A DNA stretch of 64,000 bases from Alteraurantiacibacter hainanensis. GTDB taxonomy: Bacteria; Pseudomonadota; Alphaproteobacteria; Sphingomonadales; Sphingomonadaceae. Shown in pieces: positions 35,288-43,768 of this stretch. A program made the translations under genes and the position numbers. Under the pieces are notes generated by a model, which was given only the letters and a program-made list of their open reading frames with translations, did no database searches and was not told where the DNA came from. The stretch lies in assembly GCF_036321025.1 (NCBI RefSeq), contig NZ_JAZAPB010000001.1:1240001-1304000 (forward strand), in the 5' to 3' direction. Numbering within the stretch: position 1 is the first letter of the stretch; each line of letters begins with the position of its first letter.

Positions 35288-36190
35288 GTGGCGAGAGAGC
35301 ACATCAAGAGCTGGCAGGTCGGCGACGTGAAGGTCAGCCGCATCGTGGAGATCTGGGATTTCCAGGACGACATCCACATGGCCATGCCCGAGGCCACCCC
35401 GGAAGAGGTGAAGGCGATGGAATGGCTGCACCCGCACTATGCCACGCCGGAAGGGCAGATGCGGATGAATTTCCAGGGCATCGTGCTGCAGACGCCGGAC
35501 CGCAACATCGTCGTCGACACCTGCATCGGAGCAGGCCGCGAACGCGAGTACGAGGTCTTCACCGACCTTCCCGAGGGCTTCCTGGAAGACCTGGCCGCGC
35601 TGGGCATCTCGCGCGAGGACGTGGACACGGTGTTCTGCACCCACCTGCATTTCGATCATGTCGGCTGGAACACCTACAAGGACCCCGAGACGGGCGAGTA
35701 CAAGCCGACCTTTCCCAATGCCCGCTACCTGTTCGGCAAGACCGAATACGAAGCCTGGCAGAACGACCTGCGGCACGACGACCACCACGACGACAAGCAC
35801 ATGGTGGAAAGCGTCGATCCCATCGTGGCCGCCGGCCTCGTCGATTTCATCGATAGCGATCACCAGATCGCGCCCGGCATCCACGCCGAGCCCAGCCACG
35901 GCCACACGCCGGGTCACATCCACGTGGTGATCGAAAGCAAGGGCGAGCGCGCCGTGGTTACCGGCGACCTGATGCACCATCCGATGCAGTGCGCCATGCC
36001 TCATCGCCACGCCACCTTCGACATGAACCGAGAGGCCGGCAGCGCCACGCGGCAGGCCTTCGTCGAGAAATACCGGGACAGCGATACGCTGGTCGTCGGC
36101 ATGCACTTCTTCGAACCGACGGCGGGCCACTTCGTCACCGGCAGCAACGGAGAGACCTGGTTCCGCGGGCTGGGTGTGCCCGACCGCTAG
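35288..36190 (+). CDS. MBL-fold metallo-hydrolase (GTG start)
   Basis: 300 aa from a GTG at 35288, which has AAGGGAGAGG upstream; earlier starts would lie inside the GMC gene. The dinuclear zinc motif HLHFDH is at residues 119-124, with further ligands in HGHTPGH and the D of TGDLMHHP. The overall pattern (bait of W/H-rich N-terminus, long insert) resembles lactonase or arylsulfatase-type MBL proteins from catabolic clusters. Reaction unknown; hydrolysis of a lactone or ester is the reasonable guess. Eleven bp after the GMC stop, one bp before the second MBL gene. Confidence 0.87.
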   Translation: MAREHIKSWQVGDVKVSRIVEIWDFQDDIHMAMPEATPEEVKAMEWLHPHYATPEGQMRMNFQGIVLQTPDRNIVVDTCIGAGREREYEVFTDLPEGFLEDLAALGISREDVDTVFCTHLHFDHVGWNTYKDPETGEYKPTFPNARYLFGKTEYEAWQNDLRHDDHHDDKHMVESVDPIVAAGLVDFIDSDHQIAPGIHAEPSHGHTPGHIHVVIESKGERAVVTGDLMHHPMQCAMPHRHATFDMNREAGSATRQAFVEKYRDSDTLVVGMHFFEPTAGHFVTGSNGETWFRGLGVPDR

Positions 36191-36191
36191 G

Positions 36192-36998
36192 ATGGCCGAA
36201 GTCACGCGCATCGATGCCATCCGCTACGCCCGGCACGAGCGCACGGCGGCGGACAATTTCACCACGCCGGTGGACGATCACGACCTGCCCATGCCGCTCG
36301 ACTATTTCGTCTGGGCGATCCACCGCGAAGGCCGTCCGCCGGTAATCGTGGACACAGGCTTCGGCACGGAAGCGGCAACGGCTCGCGGTCGCACGATCAC
36401 GCGCCCGGTGGTGGAAGGACTGCGCGATGCGGGGATCGATCACCTGCTGGTGGAGGACGTGATCCTCACCCACCTGCACTACGATCACGCCGGCTCGCTG
36501 AGCACCTTTCCCAACGCCCGCTTCCACGTGCAGGACGCCGAACTCGCCTTCGCCACCAGCCGCCACGTGTGCGACCGCGACATGCGCGCTCCGTTCGACG
36601 GGGAGCCTGTCGCGGAACTCGTTCGCAGGCTCTACGCCGATCAGGTGGTATTCCACGACGGCGACCAGCAGTTCGTCCCCGGCATCGCGCTGCGACTGGT
36701 ACCCGGCCACACCGCCGGACTGCAGGCCGTGGTCTGCGACACCGCGCGCGGCCTCGTGGTTCTCGCCAGCGATGCCGCGCACCTCTACGCCAATATCGCC
36801 CGCAAGCTGCCCTTCCCCATCTTCGTCGACGAAGCGGCCTACCGGAAGGCGCAGGCGCGGGCGCTGGAACTGGCGGGCGGGTCGCTGGATCACCTGATCC
36901 CGGGGCACGATCCGCTTGTGCTGGCGTGCTTTCCGACCGAAAACGAAATCGCGCGGGTCGACCTTGCCCCGCACACGCCGATTGCGGAGATGCTATGA
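36192..36998 (+). CDS. MBL-fold hydrolase, N-acyl homoserine lactonase-like
   Basis: 268 aa from the ATG at 36192. The zinc motif HLHYDH spans residues 94-99 and later ligands occur in PGHTAGL, ASDAAH and IPGHDP. The size and the ILTHLHYDHAGSLSTFPNARF region place it near AHL lactonases of the AttM/AiiA type. In this setting, inside an operon of oxidoreductases, it more likely opens a lactone intermediate than quenches quorum signals. One bp after the first MBL gene and overlapping the dehydrogenase start by four bases (ATGA). Confidence 0.87.
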   Translation: MAEVTRIDAIRYARHERTAADNFTTPVDDHDLPMPLDYFVWAIHREGRPPVIVDTGFGTEAATARGRTITRPVVEGLRDAGIDHLLVEDVILTHLHYDHAGSLSTFPNARFHVQDAELAFATSRHVCDRDMRAPFDGEPVAELVRRLYADQVVFHDGDQQFVPGIALRLVPGHTAGLQAVVCDTARGLVVLASDAAHLYANIARKLPFPIFVDEAAYRKAQARALELAGGSLDHLIPGHDPLVLACFPTENEIARVDLAPHTPIAEML

Positions 36999-37885
36999 TC
37001 GCCGGATTCCTCGGACTTGGCCGGATGGGCAGCCCGATGGCGGAAAACCTGCTGGCCCACACCGGCAAGCTGCTGGTGCACGACATTTTGGAAGAAGCCG
37101 TGCAGGCGCTGGTCGCCAAGGGGGCCGAGGCGGCGGGCAGCCTGGCCGCGCTGGGCGAGCAATGCGACGTCGTCTTCACCAGCCTGCCCACGCCGCAGAT
37201 CGTGCGAGAGGCCGTGCTGGGAAGCGAAGGCCTGACTTCGCACGGCGCCCCGCGCATCCTGTGCGACCTTTCGACCAGCGGCCCGCAGCTGGCGGCCGAA
37301 CTGGCGCATGCATTGCCCGAGACGGACTGTCTCGACGCGCCGGTATCGGGCGGCATCGCAGGCGCGAAGGCTGGCACGATCAGCATCATGGTGGGCGGGC
37401 CGAAGCAGGCCTTCGACGAGGTGCGCCCCATGCTGGAAGCCATGGGCAAGCCCACGCACATGGGCGAGACACCCGGCGCGGGACAGACGATGAAGCTGGT
37501 CAACAACCTGCTGGGCGCGGTCGCAATCGGCGTGACCGCGGAAGGCATGGCCTTCGGCATCAAGCAGGGGCTGGACCCTGCAAAAATGATCGAGGTGCTC
37601 AACCAGTCCACGGGCATCAATTCCGCCACCCGCGACAAGTGGCCGAAAAGCGTCCTGCCGCGCACCTTCGACTTCGGCTTCGCCGCCGCGCTCAGCCTTA
37701 AGGACACGCGGCTGCTGCTGGACGAGGCGCAGGCGGCCGAGGTTCCGCTCCCGCTGGGCCGGATCGTGGCAGACTACCTCGAGCGCACGCTGGAGCGCGA
37801 GGGACCCGACGCGGATTTCACCGCCATTGCCAAGGTGGTGGAGGAAGCCGCCGGGCTTGACCCCGAACGCGACAATCATGGTTAG
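36995..37885 (+). CDS. NAD(P)-dependent beta-hydroxyacid dehydrogenase (HIBADH/GarR-like)
   Basis: 296 aa from the ATG at 36995, overlapping the previous stop. The Rossmann motif GFLGLGRMGSPMAENLL is at the N-terminus. The substrate-binding DLSTSGP segment and the APVSGGIAGAKAGTIS signature follow, and the conserved catalytic lysine is in GQTMKLVNNLL. The family oxidises 3-hydroxyisobutyrate, tartronate semialdehyde and related beta-hydroxyacids. This is a fitting downstream step after GMC oxidation and lactone hydrolysis. Substrate not assignable from sequence. Confidence 0.88.
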   Translation: MIAGFLGLGRMGSPMAENLLAHTGKLLVHDILEEAVQALVAKGAEAAGSLAALGEQCDVVFTSLPTPQIVREAVLGSEGLTSHGAPRILCDLSTSGPQLAAELAHALPETDCLDAPVSGGIAGAKAGTISIMVGGPKQAFDEVRPMLEAMGKPTHMGETPGAGQTMKLVNNLLGAVAIGVTAEGMAFGIKQGLDPAKMIEVLNQSTGINSATRDKWPKSVLPRTFDFGFAAALSLKDTRLLLDEAQAAEVPLPLGRIVADYLERTLEREGPDADFTAIAKVVEEAAGLDPERDNHG

Positions 37886-37927
37886 CGCGATTGCCGCGCA
37901 GTCGAATCCGGCGCATCATGATCGGCG

Positions 37928-38323
37928 ATGCTGACCCTGGCTTTCCTCCTCGCGGCCCAGTTCGCCGCCGATGCCCTGCCCACGGGCACCTACGATGGCA
38001 CCTGCCTTTACCCGCCGGCGCTGGAAGAACGCGCTGCACCTGGTGAACTCGTTGCCTGCAACCAGGCGGAAGTTTCCGCTGACCGGATCGCCTTCGGGCG
38101 GCGCAGCTGGGAATCGCGCATCAGCTTCAACGGCCAGTTCGAAGGCGACCGGATGGATCTCGATTCGATAACGCTGGCTAACGGCCGGACCTACGAGGTG
38201 CGCGGCGTTTGCGAGCTCTCCTACGCCGGCGGCGCTCTTTCAACGATTGCCTGCACTGCCCAGTCGAACCGCGGGGCCATGCTTGCCAACTTCGTGGTGT
38301 CGCGGATCAACAATCCACGCTGA
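37928..38323 (+). CDS. Small exported protein of unknown function
   Basis: 131 aa. The N-terminus MLTLAFLLAAQFAADA looks like a short signal peptide, and the mature part is polar with four cysteines that could form two disulfides. I recognise no family. It follows the dehydrogenase by 42 bp on the same strand and ends 6 bp from the stop of the convergent SDR, so it may be the last gene of the GMC operon or a separate gene. Four cysteines and export suggest a periplasmic role. Confidence 0.55.
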   Translation: MLTLAFLLAAQFAADALPTGTYDGTCLYPPALEERAAPGELVACNQAEVSADRIAFGRRSWESRISFNGQFEGDRMDLDSITLANGRTYEVRGVCELSYAGGALSTIACTAQSNRGAMLANFVVSRINNPR

Positions 38324-38329
38324 CCCGGT

Positions 38330-39118
38330 TCAGATATCGTTGCGGATGGTGGCGAGTGCGCCGCCGTCGATCTCCCACTTCGCGCCGTTGACGTAGCTCG
38401 CCTCGTCACTGAGCAGGAAGCTGACCACGTCGCCCACTTCGCGCGGCTGGCCCACGCGGTTGAGCGTGGCCGTCTGGCCGAGCTTTTCCATGCCCTGTTC
38501 GACCGAATCGAACATCTGTTCCAGCATGCCGACCAGCAGCGGCGTCTCGATCACGCCGGGCATCACGCAGTTCACCCGCACGCCTTTCTGCGCCACCTCG
38601 CTGGCGGCGGTGCGCGTCAGGCCGACAGCGCCGTGCTTGGCTGCATTGTAGGCGCATGCCCCGGCGAGGCCCCGCTCCGAACCGATCGAGGCGGTGTTGA
38701 CCACCGCGCCTTTTCCGGCGGCGACCATGTGCGGGATCACGTATCGAAGCCCCAGGAACATGCCGCGCAGGTTCACGCGCAGCACCTTGTCGAATTCCTC
38801 GATCGGATATTCGTGGGTGGGCGCCAGGGTGCCCTCGATCCCGGCATTGTTGAAGAAGCCGTCGATCTTGCCGAAGGCGGTGATCGCCTCCTTGGCGTAG
38901 CCCGCCACGGCATCCACCTCGGCGCAGTCGGCCACGTGGGCGATGGCGGTGTGGCCCTTTGAGGCAAGATCGGAAACGCGCTCTTCCAGCCGATCCCCGT
39001 CGATATCCACCATCAGCAATCGTGCGCCCTCGCGGGCAAGAATTTCGCAGGTGGCAAAGCCGATGGCACCGGCGGCGCCGGTGACGATGATGGAATTGCC
39101 TTCGTGCCTTCTGGACAT
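38330..39118 (-). CDS. SDR family oxidoreductase
   Basis: 262 aa, a classical short-chain dehydrogenase. The cofactor motif is TGAAGAIG (about 13-20), NNAG lies near residue 91 and the catalytic Ser-Tyr-Lys set falls in NTASIGS and AYNAAKHG. The acidic residue at the end of strand 2 (MVDID) favours NAD. The C-terminus FLLSDEASYVNGAKWEIDGG is typical. It is the last gene of the leftward nine-gene operon, three bp after the 71-aa protein, and a paralogue of the SDR at 42.1-42.8 kb. It probably interconverts a hydroxy and a keto group on the island substrate. Confidence 0.9.
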   Translation of the reverse strand: MSRRHEGNSIIVTGAAGAIGFATCEILAREGARLLMVDIDGDRLEERVSDLASKGHTAIAHVADCAEVDAVAGYAKEAITAFGKIDGFFNNAGIEGTLAPTHEYPIEEFDKVLRVNLRGMFLGLRYVIPHMVAAGKGAVVNTASIGSERGLAGACAYNAAKHGAVGLTRTAASEVAQKGVRVNCVMPGVIETPLLVGMLEQMFDSVEQGMEKLGQTATLNRVGQPREVGDVVSFLLSDEASYVNGAKWEIDGGALATIRNDI

Positions 39119-39121
39119 GTC

Positions 39122-39337
39122 TTATCCCTTCTTCGACGATCGGAACGGCAGGGTGAGGAGGAACAGCGCCAGCCGGGGCGTCAGCAGCTTGAGAAAGTTC
39201 TTCGCCTCCTCGGGCGAGAGCGTCGCCGTCATCGGCATGGTGCCGTAGACCTTGCCTTTCAGCACCAGGTCGTTGCCCTTCCGCTCGATCTTGCTGACCT
39301 GCATCAGTTCGCTCTTGTCGGCGGCGCGGATCTTCAT
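39122..39337 (-). CDS. Conserved-looking 71-aa protein coupled to flavoprotein gene
   Basis: 71 aa starting at the ATG at 39335-39337, which overlaps the stop of the preceding flavoprotein gene (ATGA). The N-terminal 45 residues are polar (MKIRAADKSELMQVSKIERK, then GKVYGTMPMT) and the C-terminus has a hydrophobic helix (about 52-64) ending RSSKK, so it may be anchored by its tail. I recall similar short proteins beside phytoene-desaturase-like genes, but no function is known. The tight coupling makes a partner or subunit role likely. Confidence 0.7.
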   Translation of the reverse strand: MKIRAADKSELMQVSKIERKGNDLVLKGKVYGTMPMTATLSPEEAKNFLKLLTPRLALFLLTLPFRSSKKG

Positions 39338-40914
39338 GACGCCACCCGTATCTCGTCGAAGTCGATGCCGAGGTCTTCGGCGGCCACCATGGCGGTGGCG
39401 CGGCCCGCGCCGAACACGCCGCCGCCGGGATGCTGGAACGGTCCGACGAGGTAGAGCCGGTCGACGCCCGGCACGCGGTACTGGCCAAGGTCCGGCGTCG
39501 GGCGATGGCTGCCCGTCTGGTATGTGGTGGTGGCGATGCCGTGCAGGTCGCCGCGGAAGAAGCTGGGGCTGGTGCGCTCCATGTCGACGGGGCTGTCGCA
39601 ATGGTAGTCGAGCACCGCTCCGGGCAGGTTGTCGATGTAATTGCTCATCCGCGCGATCATGCCTTCGGCGAACTCGCCCTTGGCCTCGTCCCAGCTGCGC
39701 CCGTCCTCGCGGGTGTAGGGCACGTAGTCCCAGGCGTGGAAGATCGCCTTGCCCTCGGGAGCGCGGCTGGGATCGTGCTGGGTCAGCTGACCCACGCCCA
39801 CCAGCGGGGTGGGGCTCATGTTGCCGTAGCGCAGTTCGTCGAAGGCGCGGCGCATGTCTTCGTAGCTGTCGGGCATCAGCTCGTACATCACCGCCGACAG
39901 GGGTTCTCCGTCGTGACGCTTCGCCTTGAACTGCAGCGGCGCGTCCAGCGCGGCATGAACGGTGAAGCAGGCGGCACTGGTGATGTGCGTGCGCTTCGCC
40001 CTGCGACCGACGTCGGCAGGAAGGGCATCGACCATGTCGGGCAGCACGTGCGGGTGCAGCGCGCCGATAATGGCGTCGCCCGCAGTCAGCCGCTCCCCAT
40101 CGTCCAGCACCACGCCGGTGGCGCGTCCGCCCTCGCTGGTCACCTCGCGCACGCTGGCCGAGGCGCGAACACTGCCGCCATGATTTTCGATACAGGCGAT
40201 CAGCGCGTTCGTGAGACTGCCCGAACCGCCCACGGGCACGCCGAACCCGTACTTCTCGAGGAAGCCGAGGAAGACGTAGGCCCCGATGCCGGTCGCTTTC
40301 TCGTCAGGCGAGACGAGGTTCTCTCCCGCCACCCGGCCGAAATGCGCCTGCACCTTCTCGTGCTCGAACAGCTCCTCCATCAGGTCGAAGGTGGATACGC
40401 CCATGGTGCGCATGATCTCCTGCCCCTCGGAGCTCTGGTCCATCATCGCGGTCTGCGCGCCCAGCGGCATGGGCGGAGAGTAGAGCCCCGCCTGGATCAT
40501 CGGCAGCCACTCGGCGGCCTGCTGGCTCATCTTCAGGAAGGTCTGCGCATCCTTCTCGCTGAACCGGGCGATGGCTTCCGCGCTTCTGGCGGGGTCGCGG
40601 TGCAGCGGCAGGGTGGCGCCATCCTCCCACACGCTCATCATCGGCACGTCGGGGAAAATGTATTGAAGGCCGTATCTCGATTTCAGACCGAGATCGTCGT
40701 TCGCCAGCAGCGGATTGCCCTGGATGAAGATGTGGCTCATCGAATGCTGGTCGTGCATGAAGCCGGGCCGGGTCAGCTCGCGGCTGACCACGCCGCCGCC
40801 GTGCCAGGCGTTGCGCTCCAGCACGAGCACGCTCTTGCCTGCGACGGCGAGATAGGCGCCCGCGACAAGGCCGTTGTGGCCCGATCCGATGACGATGATG
40901 TCTGCGTCTGCCAT
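39334..40914 (-). CDS. Phytoene-desaturase-like NAD(P)/FAD-dependent oxidoreductase
   Basis: 526 aa. The FAD motif VIGSGHNGLVAGAYLA is at residues 8-23 and the C-terminal FAD signature reads LYLVGPFQHPGGGVFGAGRA. The middle has KYGFGVPVGGSGSLTNALI, typical of the phytoene desaturase/PYROXD2 group. Members desaturate isoprenoids or act on unknown substrates. No crtB, crtY or other carotenoid gene is nearby, so carotenoid synthesis is unlikely here. It lies 9 bp after the second serine hydrolase and overlaps the 71-aa protein. Confidence 0.88.
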   Translation of the reverse strand: MADADIIVIGSGHNGLVAGAYLAVAGKSVLVLERNAWHGGGVVSRELTRPGFMHDQHSMSHIFIQGNPLLANDDLGLKSRYGLQYIFPDVPMMSVWEDGATLPLHRDPARSAEAIARFSEKDAQTFLKMSQQAAEWLPMIQAGLYSPPMPLGAQTAMMDQSSEGQEIMRTMGVSTFDLMEELFEHEKVQAHFGRVAGENLVSPDEKATGIGAYVFLGFLEKYGFGVPVGGSGSLTNALIACIENHGGSVRASASVREVTSEGGRATGVVLDDGERLTAGDAIIGALHPHVLPDMVDALPADVGRRAKRTHITSAACFTVHAALDAPLQFKAKRHDGEPLSAVMYELMPDSYEDMRRAFDELRYGNMSPTPLVGVGQLTQHDPSRAPEGKAIFHAWDYVPYTREDGRSWDEAKGEFAEGMIARMSNYIDNLPGAVLDYHCDSPVDMERTSPSFFRGDLHGIATTTYQTGSHRPTPDLGQYRVPGVDRLYLVGPFQHPGGGVFGAGRATAMVAAEDLGIDFDEIRVAS

Positions 40915-40923
40915 GAATTCTCC

Positions 40924-42069
40924 CTAGAGGCAGGCGGAAAGCACGATGTCGGACAGCTTGCCCATGCGCTCTATGTTGGCGGCCTGCGTCATCACTCCGG
41001 CGCTGACGAAGCTGAACGACAGGTCCGCTTCGGGGTCGACCATGAACATCGTCGATCCCGCGCCATAGTTGCCGAATGTCTCGGGGCTGGAAAGCTGGCC
41101 GAACAGGTGGTGGAACACGCCCGTGCCCCGCACTTGGAAGCCGATCCCCTGGTTCGCGGGCGGCACTTCCCACCCGGAGCGCAGGGCCACGCCGCGGTAA
41201 AGCTCGTTGGGCTTGTCGCCGGTGTGCACCTGGCGCGCCAGCCGCACCATGCGGGGGCTGAGGATGCGGACGCCCTCCAGCTCGCCTTCGCGGCGCAGCA
41301 TCTCGGCAAAGCGCCACAGGTCGCCGCAGGTGGAAGCGCAACCGACGTGCGGTGCCTCCACGTCCGGGTCCTCGAACAGCGCGTGGTCGCCCTCGATGTT
41401 GCGCGACAGGTGCTTGATCGGCACCGTCCCGCGCATGTCGGGGCGAACGTGACGATCGTCCAGATCCTTGCGCAGGCCCATGCTGGTGGATTGCATCTTC
41501 AGAGGCTGGAACAGGTCCTCCGCCAGCAGCGTCTGATAATTCCTCCCCCTGGGGTCTGTGCGCACCAGCGCGGTGCCCATCAGCACGTGGTTCACCAGCG
41601 GCGAATAGTCGCAGCGTTCACCCGGCGGTGTCGCGCCATGAACGTTGGCAATGCTTTCCTCGAACAGTTCCTGCAATCGGTCGAGATACATGCCCGGCTT
41701 GGGCGACCATACGCCGGGCATCCCGGCCGTGTGGGTCAGCAGGTTGTAGAATGTCGCCTCCTCGCGCGGCTGGCCGGTGAATTCGGGCAGCACGTCCTTC
41801 ACCTTGGTGGTCAGCTGGAAGCGGCCTTCCTCTATCGCCTTCATCATCAGCACGTTGGTGAAGGCCTTGGTGACGGAGAACAGCGAGAAGACATCGTCCT
41901 TCTTCAACGCGCGTTCGCCGCCCGCGTATGCGTGGCCGATGGCTTCCTCGAACACCACCACGTCGCCGCGTCCGATTTTCAGCACCGCGCCGTAATAGTC
42001 GCCGCGCTCGATATCGGCCTCGATCACGTTCCTGAGATGGTCGAGACGTTCCTGCCAGATCCTGGACAT
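40924..42069 (-). CDS. Serine hydrolase, class C beta-lactamase/EstB family
   Basis: 381 aa. The SxxK catalytic motif is SVTK at residues 65-68, within FSLFSVTKAFTNVLMM, and the tyrosine motif is CDYSPLVNH. There is no signal peptide, so it is a cytoplasmic esterase or lactonase of family VIII rather than an antibiotic-degrading lactamase. It is preceded by an SDR gene (12-bp gap) and followed by the flavoprotein gene. It is related in fold to the serine hydrolase at 44.2 kb but clearly diverged from it, so each may act on a different intermediate. Confidence 0.88.
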   Translation of the reverse strand: MSRIWQERLDHLRNVIEADIERGDYYGAVLKIGRGDVVVFEEAIGHAYAGGERALKKDDVFSLFSVTKAFTNVLMMKAIEEGRFQLTTKVKDVLPEFTGQPREEATFYNLLTHTAGMPGVWSPKPGMYLDRLQELFEESIANVHGATPPGERCDYSPLVNHVLMGTALVRTDPRGRNYQTLLAEDLFQPLKMQSTSMGLRKDLDDRHVRPDMRGTVPIKHLSRNIEGDHALFEDPDVEAPHVGCASTCGDLWRFAEMLRREGELEGVRILSPRMVRLARQVHTGDKPNELYRGVALRSGWEVPPANQGIGFQVRGTGVFHHLFGQLSSPETFGNYGAGSTMFMVDPEADLSFSFVSAGVMTQAANIERMGKLSDIVLSACL

Positions 42070-42081
42070 CGCTTCCTCCGT

Positions 42082-42831
42082 CTAGCCCGCCGCGATGATG
42101 CCGCCGTCGACGGCCAGCATCGCTCCGTTGATGAAACTCGCCTCGTCGCTGAGCAGGAAGGCGGCGGCCTGCGCCACGTCCTCCACGGTGCCGTTGCGGC
42201 GCAGGGGAATGTTCTTCGCCCGCTGCTCGTACTGCTCTGCCGTCACGAACCCCTCGGTCGCGGGCGTGGGCACGCTGCCCGGGGCCATGGCGTTCACGCG
42301 GATGCCGCGCGGCCCCAGTTCGCCTGCCAGCACCTTGGTCAGCCCCGCGATCCCTGCCTTGATGGTGGTATAGGCGCCGGTGTTCGGCCTCCCGCGATAG
42401 GCCACCGGGCTGGAGTAGTTGAGAATGTTGCCCGTTGCGTCCTCGTCCCGGTGGGCCAGGAATGCCTGCACGCCCCAGAACACGCTCTTGAGGCCCGCCG
42501 ACAGCATCCGGTCCAGCGTTTCCTCGGTCACGTCCTCGATCGGTTCGTAGACGAGGACGGAGGCATTGTTGATGACGGCGCGAAGCGGCCCTGCATCGCT
42601 GGCGAAGTCCTCTGCCAGCTGCATGAATTCGGCGCGGCTGCCGCAGTCGGCACCGTAGCTGAAGGCGCGCCCGCCCGCATCGTCGATGGCTTCGGCCACC
42701 TTCAATGCAGACTGGCCGTCGATATCGGCGATGCCGACGATGGCCCCCTCCCGCGCCAGATGCCGCGCGATCCCTTCACCCAGCCCGCGACCGGCGCCGG
42801 AAATCAGGATGGGTTGGCCGGCGAACCGCAT
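42082..42831 (-). CDS. SDR family oxidoreductase
   Basis: 249 aa from the ATG at 42829-42831. The cofactor motif is SGAGRGLG (about 10-17), then NNAS, and the active site has NYSSPVAYRG and AYTTIKAG. The C-terminus FLLSDEASFINGAMLAVDGG matches the SDR at 38.3 kb closely, so the pair are paralogues. Aspartates after strand 2 (GIADID) favour NAD. Its start overlaps the stop of the NTF2-like gene by one base (TGATG). It likely oxidises or reduces a hydroxyl on the island substrate. Confidence 0.89.
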   Translation of the reverse strand: MRFAGQPILISGAGRGLGEGIARHLAREGAIVGIADIDGQSALKVAEAIDDAGGRAFSYGADCGSRAEFMQLAEDFASDAGPLRAVINNASVLVYEPIEDVTEETLDRMLSAGLKSVFWGVQAFLAHRDEDATGNILNYSSPVAYRGRPNTGAYTTIKAGIAGLTKVLAGELGPRGIRVNAMAPGSVPTPATEGFVTAEQYEQRAKNIPLRRNGTVEDVAQAAAFLLSDEASFINGAMLAVDGGIIAAG

Positions 42832-43244
42832 CACTCCATCCCGAACAGCTTGGCGGTGTAGTGGCTGTCCATGTACTCGCGCATGGCGTCGATCTTGCCG
42901 TCCGACACTTCGAACACCCAGCAATAGTCGTTGTCGTAGACCTTGCCGTCCATCGTCTTGCCGGTGGAATTGCTTTCCACGCAGACCCACGGTCCGACCG
43001 AGAACATGTTCTGCACATGCACCTTGGGATCGCCGGGTTCGAACATGCCGCGCACCGGCGCGAGGAACTTGTCGATGATGTCCATGCCGACGTGCTTTCC
43101 GGCCCCGGCGATGTCCTTCACTTTGGGCTCCCACACGCTCTTCTCGTGGTAGAAGGCGCGCAGCTTCTCGAGATCGCCCGAGGACAGGACCTCGAAGAAT
43201 TCCAGCACCAGCCGTTCGTTTTCGTTTTTCGCTTCGACTGCCAT
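42831..43244 (-). CDS. NTF2/SnoaL-like protein
   Basis: 137 aa with the cone-shaped NTF2 fold pattern: N-terminal helix EFFEVLSSGDLEKLRAFYH, then WEPKVKDIAG, and a strand-rich C-terminus with YCWVFEVSDGKIDAMREYMD. Two ATGs lie in tandem; I use the second (43242-43244) because the ribosome binding site GGAGAGG abuts the first. Members include limonene-epoxide hydrolases, ketosteroid isomerases and polyketide cyclases, so it may isomerise, hydrate or cyclise an intermediate. No catalytic pair can be assigned with confidence. Confidence 0.82.
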   Translation of the reverse strand: MAVEAKNENERLVLEFFEVLSSGDLEKLRAFYHEKSVWEPKVKDIAGAGKHVGMDIIDKFLAPVRGMFEPGDPKVHVQNMFSVGPWVCVESNSTGKTMDGKVYDNDYCWVFEVSDGKIDAMREYMDSHYTAKLFGME

Positions 43245-43264
43245 CATCCTCTCCGTTTTCGCTC

Positions 43265-43768
43265 TCAGGTCAGCCCGCGCGCTTCGTCGCTTGGCGGCGG
43301 AATGTCGGGCATGGCCCCGCCCATGTGCAGGGCGACCATCCCGGCGCGCCTGGCAAAGCGCCAGACCCCGCCCGGCACCGACTGGTCGAGCACGTATTCG
43401 TCCTCGAACCCGCCGACATACAGCGCGCCCGCTTCCTGCGGCGGCTGCGTGCTGGCGTGGCTCGAGAGCATGGTGAGGTAGCTTGTGCCGCGCGCCCGCG
43501 TCTCGGTCACCGCATCCACCAGCACGTTCGTAACGATATGGCGCACCAGGATCGGCGGGCGATTGCGGAACACCCCTTCCACCGCCGCGCGGCCGTAGAA
43601 CGGATAGTCGGGCTGGAAAGGCCGCGAGAATTCGCAATCGGTGGTGAACAGCTGGCCCATGGCGTCGGCGTCGCCATCGTCCGCGTACTTCGCGAACAGC
43701 AGCGGCAGCTTGCCGCAGGCGAGTTCTATGGCGAGGCGCTGGCCGTCATCCATCGGGGTTCTCGCCAT
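43265..43768 (-). CDS. NTF2/SnoaL_4-like protein
   Basis: 167 aa with a SnoaL_4-type pattern: LPLLFAKYADDGDADAMGQL, FTTDCEFSRP and RHIVTNVLVDAV followed by beta strands. This subgroup includes ring-hydroxylating dioxygenase small-subunit-like and dehydratase-like proteins, mostly uncharacterised. The start is ambiguous: ATG at 43768 gives a 22-bp overlap with the carboxymuconolactone decarboxylase gene, and ATG at 43753 would shorten it to 8 bp. It is distinct from the NTF2-like protein encoded next, with low apparent identity. Confidence 0.8.
   Translation of the reverse strand: MARTPMDDGQRLAIELACGKLPLLFAKYADDGDADAMGQLFTTDCEFSRPFQPDYPFYGRAAVEGVFRNRPPILVRHIVTNVLVDAVTETRARGTSYLTMLSSHASTQPPQEAGALYVGGFEDEYVLDQSVPGGVWRFARRAGMVALHMGGAMPDIPPPSDEARGLT

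Noticed and set aside
36192..36998. Dedicated quorum-quenching AHL lactonase
   Set aside because: The sequence resembles AHL lactonases, but the gene is translationally coupled to a dehydrogenase inside an oxidoreductase operon, and no LuxI/LuxR quorum pair is nearby. A catabolic lactonase is more likely.
39334..40914. Carotenoid biosynthesis locus based on the phytoene-desaturase-like protein
   Set aside because: No crtB, crtE, crtY or other carotenoid gene is adjacent, and the neighbours are hydrolases and dehydrogenases.
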